Source of the DNA: Bradyrhizobium jicamae
GTDB taxonomy: Bacteria; Pseudomonadota; Alphaproteobacteria; Rhizobiales; Xanthobacteraceae
Assembly: GCF_018130695.1 (NCBI RefSeq)
Contig: NZ_JAFCJX010000001.1
Coordinates: forward strand, 372,001 to 436,000
Length of the DNA stretch: 64,000 bases
Direction: 5' to 3'
Shown piece by piece: positions 1-8,859 of this stretch. The stretch's first letter is position 1; each line of letters begins with the position of its first letter. The notes under the pieces are model-generated. The model was not told the DNA's origin. It did no database searches and saw only the letters and a program-made list of their open reading frames with translations. The position numbers and the translations under genes are program-made.

Positions 1-564
1 GCGAACATTGGAAGCGACGGTTTCGCTCAGCGTGCCATGCTGGTGATCCGGATTCTGCTTTTCGCTCGCGGCCGTCGACTCCTGGGTCAACACGACATCG
101 ACATAGTCACCCGGCCAGACCAGACCGGAAACTCCGGAGGCGGCGTCGACGTTGATGCTGATGGCCCGGCTATCCGGTGCCAGCACGCTGGCGAGGAACC
201 CCCGTTCGCGCGGACGCACCACGTCCTTTGACGTCACGGGAGCGCCGGTGTCGAGGAAGTTACGAACCAGGGATCCGCGAAGTCCGATCCTGGCGTCGGG
301 CGTATCGAGGATTGCCCCCGCAGGAACGCTGTCCGGCGACACCGAGCGTACCGTGAAATCTTCATCGCGGGCCAATGTCCCCCTCGGCAGCGGGTGTGCC
401 GCGACGAAGTAGCTGGCGGTGGGAGGCGCCGGCGGCGGCGCGGTTTCCGTGACCTGTGCGACCGGGGTCTGTTTCGGCAGGTTCATGTTGTAGGCGATGA
501 GCCCGAGGGCGACTGCCGCGAAGAAGAACACCATGATGATCGAGAGGCGCAAAGCGGATGACAT
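1..564 (-). CDS. cpaB: Flp pilus assembly protein CpaB (3' truncated by window edge)
   Basis: Reading leftward from an ATG at 564, this frame stays open to the window edge (188 codons). The N-terminus is a membrane anchor (MSSALRLSIIMVFFFAAVAL) followed by a proline-rich linker and a SAF-type/CpaB fold with the typical stretch around residues 50-130 (YFVAAHPLPRGTLA, then ISINVDAASGVSGLVWPGD). CpaB/RcpC is the periplasmic partner of the outer-membrane secretin in Tad/Flp pilus secretion. It begins 1 bp after the cpaA stop, so the two are cotranscribed, and the rest of the tad operon should lie beyond position 1. Family assignment is firm; only the N-terminal part is visible. Confidence 0.88.
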   Translation of the reverse strand, partial: MSSALRLSIIMVFFFAAVALGLIAYNMNLPKQTPVAQVTETAPPPAPPTASYFVAAHPLPRGTLARDEDFTVRSVSPDSVPAGAILDTPDARIGLRGSLVRNFLDTGAPVTSKDVVRPRERGFLASVLAPDSRAISINVDAASGVSGLVWPGDYVDVVLTQESTAASEKQNPDHQHGTLSETVASNVR

Positions 565-565
565 G

Positions 566-1072
566 TCAAAGTCCTTTGCTGAAAATGGTCCAGATGCCAC
601 CGCACGCTATGGCAACCCCGTACGGGAGCGGCGCATGTCGCAAATGGCGCCAACGCTCGATGGCGTAGACGCGGCGTACGAGCGATGATCCGGCAGGCGC
701 GAGCCTGGGATATGGCAGGAGGCGCATCATCACATGCACCATGGCAAGAACGCCGCCGGCCAGCGCGGTAATGGTCAGCAACTGAATCACGCCGGTCAGC
801 GGGAGGCCGATCGCCAAAGCGACCAGCAACTTGACGTCGCCGCCGCCGATCCATCCCCACTGGTAGATCATGAACAGCAGCAAGAACAGGATCGTCGCTG
901 ATATCACGGATTCGACGAGCTGCATCGGGATGGCGAGTTGACCGACAACCCCGAGGAGCGCCAGCACCAAACAGATCTCGTTTCGGATCAATCGCGTCGC
1001 AACATCGATCGTTGCGACATAGAGCAGCAACAGGATTTCGAGAAACGAGGTTATGGAAACAATCCAACTCAT
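566..1072 (-). CDS. cpaA: Prepilin peptidase CpaA/TadV (A24 family)
   Basis: A 168-residue polytopic inner-membrane aspartyl protease that cleaves and matures Flp prepilins. The two catalytic Asp motifs are visible: one in the first loop (ATIDVATRLIRNEI) and the GGGDVKLL motif in the middle, with hydrophobic segments between. I place the start at the ATG at 1072 because an AAGG Shine-Dalgarno lies about 10 nt upstream; an in-frame GTG at 1081 nearly abuts that site. It lies between the pilin genes and cpaB on the same strand, the usual tad order. Length fits the short CpaA form, which lacks the N-methylation domain. Confidence 0.88.
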   Translation of the reverse strand: MSWIVSITSFLEILLLLYVATIDVATRLIRNEICLVLALLGVVGQLAIPMQLVESVISATILFLLLFMIYQWGWIGGGDVKLLVALAIGLPLTGVIQLLTITALAGGVLAMVHVMMRLLPYPRLAPAGSSLVRRVYAIERWRHLRHAPLPYGVAIACGGIWTIFSKGL

Positions 1073-1126
1073 CAAACGCACGCCTTAAAAAAAGCGGGCA
1101 CGTTTCAATACATGCCTCAAAACAAT

Positions 1127-1150
1127 GGGAGGCAGATTCCGATGCCCCCT
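1127..1150 (-). terminator. Weak hairpin after the second pilin gene
   Basis: The arms at 1127-1134 and 1143-1150 pair with one mismatch and one wobble. On the minus strand the hairpin is followed by a broken T run (ATTGTTTTG). It sits between the pilin at 1170-1379 and cpaA, and is a degraded copy of the stronger hairpin after the first pilin. It may act as a leaky attenuator that lets some transcription reach cpaA and cpaB. Confidence 0.45.
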
Positions 1151-1169
1151 CAGGCGCAAGATGCCTGCA

Positions 1170-1379
1170 TTACACGGCTGCAGTGAAAGCGGCGGTGACA
1201 ACGGCCAGCGCGCCACTCAGCGCCGTCCCGATACCACCAGTAGCTCCGGTGCCGAACGCAGCAGTCACTCCGCCGATGATGCAAGCCGCCACAATAATGT
1301 ATTCGAACGACACCACGCCGCCTTCGTCCGTGCGCAGACGCTTCAATGCGTCCCTGGACTTAACGCGATAGCTCAACAT
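1170..1379 (-). CDS. Flp family type IVb pilin (copy 2)
   Basis: A 69-residue prepilin. A short basic leader ends in the processing region DEGGVVSFEYIIVAACI, where the Glu-Tyr pair of Flp pilins follows the cleavage site, and is followed by one hydrophobic helix and a Gly/Ala/Thr-rich tail ending FTAAV. It is clearly paralogous to the pilin 130 bp upstream: the leader shares LKRLRTD and the core shares VVSFEYIIVAACIIG. Processed by CpaA, it would be the major or a minor subunit of the Flp pilus used in surface adhesion. Confidence 0.9.
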   Translation of the reverse strand: MLSYRVKSRDALKRLRTDEGGVVSFEYIIVAACIIGGVTAAFGTGATGGIGTALSGALAVVTAAFTAAV

Positions 1380-1456
1380 AGAAGGAACCCTTCTTTTGCC
1401 CGAAGGCAGAACTTTCAGAGCTTGCGGCAGCTATCCAGTTCTTGAATGCACGCCTC

Positions 1457-1490
1457 AAAAAAGTGGGGGGCCAGATTCCGCTGCCCCCCT
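1457..1490 (-). terminator. Rho-independent terminator after first Flp pilin
   Basis: On the minus strand the sequence forms a GC stem (GGGGGGC with GCCCCCC around a short loop, 1465-1489) followed by ACTTTTTT. It lies just past the stop of the pilin at 1511-1720. This would give the first pilin much more mRNA than the downstream genes, as expected for a major structural subunit. Confidence 0.8.
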
Positions 1491-1510
1491 CCGGGGCATG
1501 ATACCCGTAA

Positions 1511-1720
1511 TTATACGGCCGCGGTGAAGGCGGTGGTGATGGCGGTGATCCCAGCGGTCAGCGCGTTCGAGATCGCGCCGCCGGTGCCGGTGCCGAACGC
1601 AGCAACCACTGCGCCGATGATGCAGGCAGCGACGATGATGTACTCGAACGACACCACACCGTCCTGGTCGGTGCGCAGACGCTTCAGAGCTTCCGTGGTC
1701 TTGATGTAGTACTTCAGCAT
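1511..1720 (-). CDS. Flp family type IVb pilin (copy 1)
   Basis: A 69-residue Flp prepilin. The leader MLKYYIKTTEALKRLRTDQDG is followed by VVSFEYIIVAACIIG, with the conserved Glu-Tyr after the CpaA cleavage site, then a Gly/Ala-rich hydrophobic helix and a tail ending FTAAV. It is the promoter-proximal copy of a tandem pair and is followed by a strong terminator, so it is probably the main pilin. Cleavage should occur at the Gly just before VVSFEY. Flp pilins are exported to form bundled adhesive pili. Confidence 0.92.
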   Translation of the reverse strand: MLKYYIKTTEALKRLRTDQDGVVSFEYIIVAACIIGAVVAAFGTGTGGAISNALTAGITAITTAFTAAV

Positions 1721-2108
1721 GGAAAAATTCCTTCTTTAGAGATGAATTTGGCGATGCCAACGGGATCAATTTATAATCACGGACCAAGATAGCGCGCCGG
1801 GAAATTTGGGATTACCTCCGGGACAAGGTAAACGCAGCTGGCGAAGGCGCCGTCCGCGATGGATAGTGGCAGGCTTTCGCATCAACCCATGGCGCTTGTG
1901 ACACAAGGCCGACGGCAGCGTCCTGCGTATCCCCATTTGTCGTCATCGATCGGAAGAAAACGCCGGAGCTGTCGACACAAAAAAGCCGTGTCCGACGGAC
2001 ACGGCCAAGTTTCAGGGAGGGAGAAGGTCCGGTGCAGGCCTCAACCGAGGCCCCGGCGGTCGTCGGCCGGCAACGCAATGCAAGGATCAGCGTCGCTCAC
2101 GACCGTGA
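1721..2108. other. Intergenic region between pilin locus and Dha operon
   Basis: This stretch holds the leader and promoter of the pilin transcript (reading leftward) and the terminator of the operon coming from the right (1979-2005). An open frame on the minus strand at 1812-2078 overlaps the terminator and has no family features, so I do not call it a gene. Confidence 0.6.
1979..2005 (-). terminator. Rho-independent terminator of the ABC/Dha operon
   Basis: A perfect 9-bp stem (1985-1993 with 1997-2005, loop of 3) is followed on the minus strand by six T (1979-1984). It lies about 105 bp beyond the dhaK stop, with no gene between, and marks the end of the leftward 12-gene operon. Confidence 0.88.
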
Positions 2109-3092
2109 TCACCATTTCAATGCAGCCGTGCGCACGGGATGATCCCAGAGCGCTGATGTCTCGGCGTCGAGCAGGCTCAGCGTGAGCGAGCAGCCGGCCA
2201 TGTCGAGCGATGTGACGTAGCTGCCAACCAGCGAGCGGACGATACGCAGGCCGCGCTTCTCGAGCATTCGGCGCGCCGCGTTGTACATCAGGTAGAGCTC
2301 GATCGTGGGCGTGCCGCCAAAGCCGTTGACGAGCAGCAGTGCCTCGGAGCCCTCGCGCGCGCCGAGATCCTCGGCAATCGCGGTCGTCATCTCGAGGGCG
2401 ATCGCATCGGCCCGCTCCAGCTTGACGCGGCGCCGGCCGGGCTCGCCGTGAATGCCGACGCCCACCTCCATCTCGTCCTCGGCGAGCGCAAAGGTCGGCG
2501 TGCCCGCGGCAGGCACGGTGCAGCTCGTCAGCGCCACGCCCATCGAGCGGGTCCGCGCATTCACGCGCTCGCCGAGCGCAACGCAGCCTTCGAGGTTGAG
2601 GCCCTTCTCGGCGGCGGCGCCGACGATCTTCTCGACGACCAGCGTGCCGGCGACGCCGCGGCGCCCGATGCTGTGGGTCGAGTTCTCGACCGCGACGTCG
2701 TCGTCCGTCACGATGGTGGCGACGCGGCCCTCGGCGATCTCGGCTGCCATCTCGAAATTCATGCGGTCGCCCGCATAGTTCTTCACGATGAAGAGCACGC
2801 CGGCCTCGCTAGCTACAGCCTGCGCGGCCTCGACAATCTGGTCCGGCGTCGGCGAGGTGAAGACCTGGCCGGGACAGGCGGCATCCAGCATGCCATAGCC
2901 AACGAAGCCCGCATGCAGCGGCTCGTGCCCGCTGCCGCCGCCCGACAGCAGCGCGACCTTCCGTGGGTCCAGCTCGCGGCGCCGCACAAATTTCCGCTCC
3001 GCACCGAGCGTGACGAGATCGGCATGCGCGGCCGCGAAACCATCGAGGCTTTCCGCGAGCACGTGATCGACCGAGTTGATGAATTTTTTCAT
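2109..3092 (-). CDS. dhaK: Dihydroxyacetone kinase subunit DhaK
   Basis: 327 residues, slightly shorter than E. coli DhaK (about 356). DhaK binds the short-chain ketose covalently and receives phosphate from DhaL-bound ADP. The key residues are at equivalent positions: His56 in GGGSGHEP, Asp109 in KNYAGDRMNF, and the hemiaminal-forming His215 in GIHGEPG. It is the last gene of the operon, 36 bp after the HTH gene and before a strong terminator. dhaL and dhaM lie further upstream, so the three subunits are split by the HPr, EI and HTH genes. The substrate may be dihydroxyacetone or another small ketose; the sequence does not decide. Confidence 0.93.
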   Translation of the reverse strand: MKKFINSVDHVLAESLDGFAAAHADLVTLGAERKFVRRRELDPRKVALLSGGGSGHEPLHAGFVGYGMLDAACPGQVFTSPTPDQIVEAAQAVASEAGVLFIVKNYAGDRMNFEMAAEIAEGRVATIVTDDDVAVENSTHSIGRRGVAGTLVVEKIVGAAAEKGLNLEGCVALGERVNARTRSMGVALTSCTVPAAGTPTFALAEDEMEVGVGIHGEPGRRRVKLERADAIALEMTTAIAEDLGAREGSEALLLVNGFGGTPTIELYLMYNAARRMLEKRGLRIVRSLVGSYVTSLDMAGCSLTLSLLDAETSALWDHPVRTAALKW

Positions 3093-3128
3093 GGTCTCCT
3101 CCCCTCTCCGTCTCCCAGCGCCTCGCGG

Positions 3129-3551
3129 CTATTTTTCCCGCATGATGGCGACAAGGCGCCGTGCGAACTCCTGCAGCAGCGCATCCAGTTCGGCATTGCG
3201 TTTTGCGCTGCCGAGATCCGGCAGATGCAGCGTCAAGGTCCGTTCGTGCGAGCCTTCGGTCAGCCGGCCGATCCGGCGCGGATGCGCGCGCGCATAGGCG
3301 CGCAGGAACGCGGTCTTGGCCTGCGGCGGAAAGTGGCAGACGTCGAAGATCGTGTTGAGATGCTGCACCGGGATCGGCACCGGATAGGCCGGATTGCTGA
3401 TCTGGCTGACGAAGCTGCGGTTCTTGCCCATGGCATGCGCGAGGCGAAGCCGCATGCCCGACGGGCGGCTCTCCAGCACCTCCTTGAAGATGCGCTTGTA
3501 GACCGCAACAGCGCCGGCCTCTGCCGGTTCATCGGTCGCCGTGTCAGCCAA
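3129..3551 (-). CDS. Helix-turn-helix protein in the Dha operon (function unknown)
   Basis: 140 residues. Residues about 30-60 (RPSGMRLRLAHAMGKNRSFVSQISNP) look like a lambda-repressor-type helix-turn-helix, and the C-terminal third has an amphipathic helix (AELDALLQEFARRLVAIM). The start overlaps the end of the enzyme I gene by 8 bp and dhaK follows after 36 bp, so it is translationally linked to the PTS proteins. In other bacteria PTS-linked Dha kinases are controlled by a regulator (DhaR in E. coli) that senses DhaK/DhaL; this small protein could fill that role here, but that is inference. I do not recognise a named family. Confidence 0.7.
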   Translation of the reverse strand: MADTATDEPAEAGAVAVYKRIFKEVLESRPSGMRLRLAHAMGKNRSFVSQISNPAYPVPIPVQHLNTIFDVCHFPPQAKTAFLRAYARAHPRRIGRLTEGSHERTLTLHLPDLGSAKRNAELDALLQEFARRLVAIMREK

Positions 3552-5163
3552 GGCCGCCTCCGCCGCTCAAACGGTCGATGGTCTGCTTGATCTGCGCCAG
3601 CGCCGACGTGGTCACGGACAGCTCGCGCAGGCCGCAGTTCAACAGCGCAGGGACGCAGCGCGGGTCACTTGCCATGTCGCCGCACAGGCTGACGCTGACA
3701 CCGGCGCGTCGGCCGTGCTCCGCGGTCCGCGCGATCAGTTCGAGCACGGCCGGATGCAGGGGATCCATCAAGGGGGCTAGAGCTCCGTTGGAACGATCGC
3801 AGGCCAGGACATATTGCGCGAGATCGTTCGAGCCGATTGAGAAGAAGGCGGCCTTGAAGGTGTTGACCGAAAGCGCCGCCGCCGGGACCTCAACCATGAT
3901 TCCGAGCTCAGGCAGCATCGCGGCAATGCCCTCGGCCTGCAAGCGCTGCACCACGTCGGCGAACAGCTTCCGCCCTGCCTCGAGCTCGTCGGCCGAGGTG
4001 ACCATCGGGAACATGACCTTGAGATTGCCGCGCACGGCCGCGCGTGCCAGCGCACGAAGCTGGACGGTGAAGATCTCGGGCCGCGCCAGGCACAGCCGCA
4101 AGCCGCGAACGCCGAGGAAGGGGTTGGCTTCGCCGTCGGTCGTAAATCCCGGCACCGGCTTGTCGCCGCCGGCGTCGAAAGTGCGGATGGTGACCGGACG
4201 CTCCCCGGCCCACCGCAGGACCGCATCGTAGGCCGCGAACTGGGCCTCCTCGTCGGGCAGGCCGCCCGGCTCGCTGAGCAGAAACTCGGTGCGCATCAGC
4301 CCGATGCCGTCGGCATATTGTGCGTCGGCGTGGGCGAGGTCGCCGACGCCCTGAATATTGATGAACAGCTTGATACGCTCGCCGCGCCACAGGGCCGTCG
4401 GCCGGCGCAGGATCGCACGCGCAGAGGCCCGGCTCTTGCGATGGATGTCGCGCCGCTTCTCGAACAGGCGGAGCTGTTCGGCATTCGGATCGAGCTCGAG
4501 CGTGGCGCCCTCGCCGTCGAGCAGGGCGGTCGCTCCGAACTCGGGGACGGCGCCGAGCTGCACCACCATCGGAATGCCGCGCGCGCGCGCCAGCATCGCG
4601 ACGTGGCTGGTCGGACTGCCGCGCAGCAGCGCCAGCCCGCCGCCGCCCGACCAGTCGATCTCCAGGAATCGCGACGGCGGCAGATCGTCGGCGCAGACCA
4701 CGGCCCCGCTCGGGATCGTCAGGGCCTCGGCGCCACCGCCACGCAGGATCGTCATCACGCGGTCGCGCAGATCGGCGAGATCGGAAGAGCGCGCCTTCAG
4801 ATATTCGTCTTCGGCCGAATTGTAGTCCGCGATCTGCGCATCGAGCGCCGACCGCCACGCGACGTCGGCCGCATCGCCCTCGCCGATCGCCGCGAAGATC
4901 TCTTCGATGAAATCCTCGTCTTCGAGCAGCGCGACCTGGAATTCGAGAATCTGCGCGGCCTCGCCGCCGGCGATCGCCGCAAGCTCGGCGATCTGCCCGC
5001 TCGCCGTGTCGATGGCCTTGCGAAGCGCGAGCGCCTCCTCGACCAGCGAGCCCGCAACGCGCTCGCCGCTCGTATCGGCATCGACACGGACGAACGGACC
5101 ATGGGCAAAGCCGATCGAGGCGGTCCTGCCGCGGTAGGCGAGGTGCTGAGCGCCGCCCTGCAT
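3544..5163 (-). CDS. Phosphoenolpyruvate-protein phosphotransferase (enzyme I-type)
   Basis: 539 residues, close to the size of classical enzyme I. It takes phosphate from PEP and passes it to HPr. The N-terminal helical region is followed by the swivelling phosphohistidine segment LLRGSPTSHVAML (His187) and a TIM-barrel PEP-binding domain with MRTEFLLSE, the SIGSNDLAQY region and a late Cys in SLCGDMASDP, as in enzyme I. In E. coli DhaM the EIIA, HPr and a truncated EI are fused; here EI is separate and complete. Start ATG at 5163, 1 bp after the HPr stop. Specific for this HPr/DhaM relay by context. Confidence 0.88.
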   Translation of the reverse strand: MQGGAQHLAYRGRTASIGFAHGPFVRVDADTSGERVAGSLVEEALALRKAIDTASGQIAELAAIAGGEAAQILEFQVALLEDEDFIEEIFAAIGEGDAADVAWRSALDAQIADYNSAEDEYLKARSSDLADLRDRVMTILRGGGAEALTIPSGAVVCADDLPPSRFLEIDWSGGGGLALLRGSPTSHVAMLARARGIPMVVQLGAVPEFGATALLDGEGATLELDPNAEQLRLFEKRRDIHRKSRASARAILRRPTALWRGERIKLFINIQGVGDLAHADAQYADGIGLMRTEFLLSEPGGLPDEEAQFAAYDAVLRWAGERPVTIRTFDAGGDKPVPGFTTDGEANPFLGVRGLRLCLARPEIFTVQLRALARAAVRGNLKVMFPMVTSADELEAGRKLFADVVQRLQAEGIAAMLPELGIMVEVPAAALSVNTFKAAFFSIGSNDLAQYVLACDRSNGALAPLMDPLHPAVLELIARTAEHGRRAGVSVSLCGDMASDPRCVPALLNCGLRELSVTTSALAQIKQTIDRLSGGGGLG

Positions 5164-5164
5164 C

Positions 5165-5476
5165 TTACGACACCTCGTCGGGGAAGTCGGTTTCGATCAG
5201 CTTGACCAGGGCGGCGACCGCAGCTTCCGCGTCACTGCCGCCGGAGGCCTTGATCTCGATCGTGCTGCCGTGCGCCGCGCGCATCGCCATGATCTTGGCC
5301 ACGCTCTTGGCATTGATCCACTCGGCTGCGCCTTCGACCCGGACGGAAATCTGGGCCTGGAACTTCTTGGCGAGCTTGGTCAGCTTGACCGCCGGGCGCG
5401 CATGCATGCCCACCGCGTGAATCAGCCGTACGTTGCCCGAGAAGATCTGTCCGTCCGCTTTGTCCAACATCGTCAT
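5165..5476 (-). CDS. HPr family phosphocarrier protein
   Basis: 103 residues. The active-site motif is HAVGMHARPAVKL with phosphorylatable His25, and the region of the regulatory Ser is present (INAKSVAKIM). It shuttles phosphate from the adjacent enzyme I to DhaM. There is a short N-terminal extension of about 10 residues compared with E. coli HPr. It sits between dhaM and the EI gene with spacings of 25 bp and 1 bp. An alternative start at the third codon cannot be excluded. Confidence 0.92.
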   Translation of the reverse strand: MTMLDKADGQIFSGNVRLIHAVGMHARPAVKLTKLAKKFQAQISVRVEGAAEWINAKSVAKIMAMRAAHGSTIEIKASGGSDAEAAVAALVKLIETDFPDEVS

Positions 5477-5501
5477 ATTCCATCATCGCTTCGCCGACGT
5501 C

Positions 5502-5894
5502 TCAATCGGCAGAGAGTTCCTCGGCCACGGCTTTCACCTGGGCCAGTGTGCTGCCCCCCGCCGCCTCGGTTGCCGCCATCACGGCGCCCTCAACGATTGG
5601 CGCGTTGCATACGACAACGTGGTCGCGCCGCGCGGGCTCCAGCATTTCCACCGCCATCTCGCTATTGGTCTCGGCGCCGCCGAGATCGACCAGGATCGCG
5701 ACACCCTTGGCGGACCAGGCATCATTGATGGCGTCGATGATCGAGGGAACGCTGGTGCCCAGCCCGCCGTCGGGATTGCCCCCGCAGAAGGCGACCCTGA
5801 CCTCGCTGCCGACCATCTGCCGCACCATGTCGGCGGTGCCTTTGGCGATGTCCCGCGAATGCGAGACGATCACGATGCCTACGGTGTCACTCAT
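5502..5894 (-). CDS. dhaM: PTS-dependent Dha kinase phosphotransferase subunit DhaM (EIIA domain only)
   Basis: 130 residues forming a single EIIA-mannose-type domain. The phosphoacceptor His12 lies in VIVSHSRDIAKG, followed by GTSVPSIIDAI and the VLVDLGGAETNSEMA stretch typical of DhaM. It would rephosphorylate ADP held by DhaL. I chose the ATG at 5894, inside a longer open frame, because the DhaM fold begins there and it overlaps the dhaL stop by 8 bp. Unlike E. coli DhaM there is no fused HPr or EI part; those are the next two genes. Confidence 0.92.
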   Translation of the reverse strand: MSDTVGIVIVSHSRDIAKGTADMVRQMVGSEVRVAFCGGNPDGGLGTSVPSIIDAINDAWSAKGVAILVDLGGAETNSEMAVEMLEPARRDHVVVCNAPIVEGAVMAATEAAGGSTLAQVKAVAEELSAD

Positions 5895-6519
5895 TATCTT
5901 GTCTTCCCTCCAGGCTCGCGCAGACCGCCTGCACGAGAACGCAGCTCGAACGGGCGCCGGGATCGATATGCCCGACGCTGCGCGCGCCGAGGAACGACGC
6001 CCGCCCCTTGGTCGCCTGCATCGGCGCGGTCCGCTCGACGGCTTCATTCGCGGTGGCCCTGACACGTTCGATCAGGTCCGGTGCGCCGGCAGCCGTCTTC
6101 AGCGTTTCCAGCACCGGAACGAGCACATCGAGCATGGTCTTTTCCCCGGCATGCGAGCGGCCGCGCGCGCTGACCGCGTTGACCGCGCTGCCGAAGACGT
6201 CGGCGAGATCCTCGGGCAGGTGCTTGTCGTGCGAGAGCGCTTCGCCGGCGGCCAGAAAGAAGCTGCCATAGAGCGGCCCGGAGGCGCCCCCGACCGTCAT
6301 CACCAGCGTCTTGCCGATCATCTTCAGCGCCTCGTCGAGCGGCTGCGCCGAAATCGCATCGAGCTTGCCCAGCACGGCCTCGCAGCCGCGCTTCATGTTG
6401 GTTCCGTGATCGCCGTCGCCGATCGCCTGGTCCAGGCTGGTCAGCTCCGGCGCGCTGGCGATGACCTGCTCGGCGGCCACCTTGACCAGCGATTTGAAGG
6501 TTTCGGCTTGCATCGACAT
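5887..6519 (-). CDS. dhaL: Dihydroxyacetone kinase subunit DhaL
   Basis: 210 residues. DhaL holds ADP/ATP with two Mg ions. The metal-binding Asp residues are seen at 30, 35 and 37 in SLDQAIGDGDHGTNM, the same positions as in E. coli, and the nucleotide loop GGASGPLYGSFF follows. The ATG at 6519 has a GAGAGG ribosome site about 10 nt upstream and is preferred over an upstream in-frame start at 6537. It follows the ABC ATPase gene by 14 bp and overlaps dhaM by 8 bp. Confidence 0.93.
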   Translation of the reverse strand: MSMQAETFKSLVKVAAEQVIASAPELTSLDQAIGDGDHGTNMKRGCEAVLGKLDAISAQPLDEALKMIGKTLVMTVGGASGPLYGSFFLAAGEALSHDKHLPEDLADVFGSAVNAVSARGRSHAGEKTMLDVLVPVLETLKTAAGAPDLIERVRATANEAVERTAPMQATKGRASFLGARSVGHIDPGARSSCVLVQAVCASLEGRQDNE

Positions 6520-6533
6520 CGCGAAATATCCTC

Positions 6534-7551
<1,018 letters not shown>

Positions 7552-7559
<8 letters not shown>

Positions 7560-8649
7560 GGTGCGCGCTCCCATCATTGGCGGTCCGGATCGCAAGGCCT
7601 GAGCCGACATCGAACAGCACGAGCCTCTCCGAGCTGAATTCCAGGCCCACCGTCTCGCCGATCCGCACCGCGGCGCTGGACGGCAACCGCGCCGCAACGC
7701 GGCCGTGCGCGGTATCGACGGTGACGATCTGCGTCGTGCCGAGATATTCCGCACCGAACACCTCGCCGCGGACGGCAGCCGCATCGCTGAAGCGGATATG
7801 CTCTGGGCGAACCCCGAGCGCCAGCGGCGCGGGCGCACGATCCTGGCGAATCTCCGGCACCGCAACGCGCGCATCGTGGAAGGCGATGGCCCGATCACCG
7901 GATTTGAGGCCGCCCTCGAAACGCAGGAAGTTCATCGAAGGCGAGCCGATGAAATCGGCGACGAACATGGTCGCCGGCCGATCATAGATCTCCTGCGGCG
8001 AGCCGATCTGCTCGACGCGCCCCTTGTTCATGACGGCGATCTGGTCGGCCATCGACATCGCCTCGAGCTGGTCATGGGTCACATAGACCGTTGTGGCGCC
8101 GATGCGGTCGTGCAAATCGCGGAGCTCGCTGCACATCAGATGGCGAAACTCGGCATCGAGCGCGCCGAGCGGCTCGTCCATCAGGAACGCCTTTGGCCGC
8201 CGTACCATGGCGCGGCCGAGCGCGACACGCTGGCGGTCACCGCCCGACAGTTTCGACGTCTTGCTCGACAGCAGATGCTCGATCCGCAAGAGCCGCGCGG
8301 TCTCCTGCACCCGCTGCGAAATCTCGCGCTTCGCCATGCCCTGGCACTTCAGCGGAAAGGCGATGTTCTCGGCGACGTTCATGTGCGGATAGAGCGCGAA
8401 CAGCTGGAACACGAAGGCGATATCGCGCGCCGATGCACGCTCGAAGGTGACGTCCTCACCGTCGAGCAGGATCTTGCCCTCGGTCGGCAGTTCGAGACCC
8501 GCGATCATGCGCAGCGTGGTGGTCTTGCCGCAGCCGGACGGGCCGAGCATCGCAAAGAAGGCGCCGTCATCGATGGTGAAATTCGAACCGTGCACGGCGG
8601 TGAACTGATCGAACGACTTGCGCAGGTTCTCGACGCGGATCTGTGCCAT
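7552..8649 (-). CDS. ABC transporter ATP-binding protein (sugar/polyol type)
   Basis: 365 residues, second ATPase of the pair. Walker A GPSGCGKT, signature LSGGDRQRVALGRAM, Walker B AFLMDEP and a TOBE-like C-terminus. The signature has Asp-Arg in place of the more usual Gly/Glu-Gln, which could make the two ATP sites unequal. Begins 9 bp after the small membrane protein gene and overlaps the next ATPase by 8 bp. MalK/UgpC-type importer ATPase; substrate unknown but linked to the Dha kinase by operon structure. Confidence 0.9.
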
Positions 8650-8658
8650 GTGACCGCC

Positions 8659-8859
8659 CTACTCCGGAAAATGGCTGACGATGACGTAGCCGACCGTGCC
8701 GGCGAGGATCGTGACGAAGGAATAGCTGTAGAGATCCATCGACAGCGGCTGCACCAGCATGATGATGCCGCCTCCGATCAGGGTCATCGTCACGGTCTCC
8801 CAGGGACCGCGCCGGAACCAGCGGGACAATCCGCTCCTGGCAAGGACAGAACCGCTCAT
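8659..8859 (-). CDS. Small two-helix membrane protein of the ABC operon
   Basis: 66 residues. A basic N-terminus (SRWFRRGPWE) is followed by two hydrophobic segments (MTLIGGGIIMLVQPL and FVTILAGTVGYVIV), so it is probably a hairpin in the inner membrane. The ATG at 8859 overlaps the permease stop by 4 bp (ATGA), and the ATPase gene follows 9 bp later, so it is a real and coupled gene. Rhizobial glycerol-type importers also carry a small membrane protein (GlpU) at this place, but I see no clear sequence similarity. Role in the transporter unknown. Confidence 0.78.
   Translation of the reverse strand: MSGSVLARSGLSRWFRRGPWETVTMTLIGGGIIMLVQPLSMDLYSYSFVTILAGTVGYVIVSHFPE

Noticed and set aside
1812..2078. 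88-codon minus-strand frame between pilin locus and dhaK
   Set aside because: It includes the Rho-independent terminator and lacks a ribosome site or family features.
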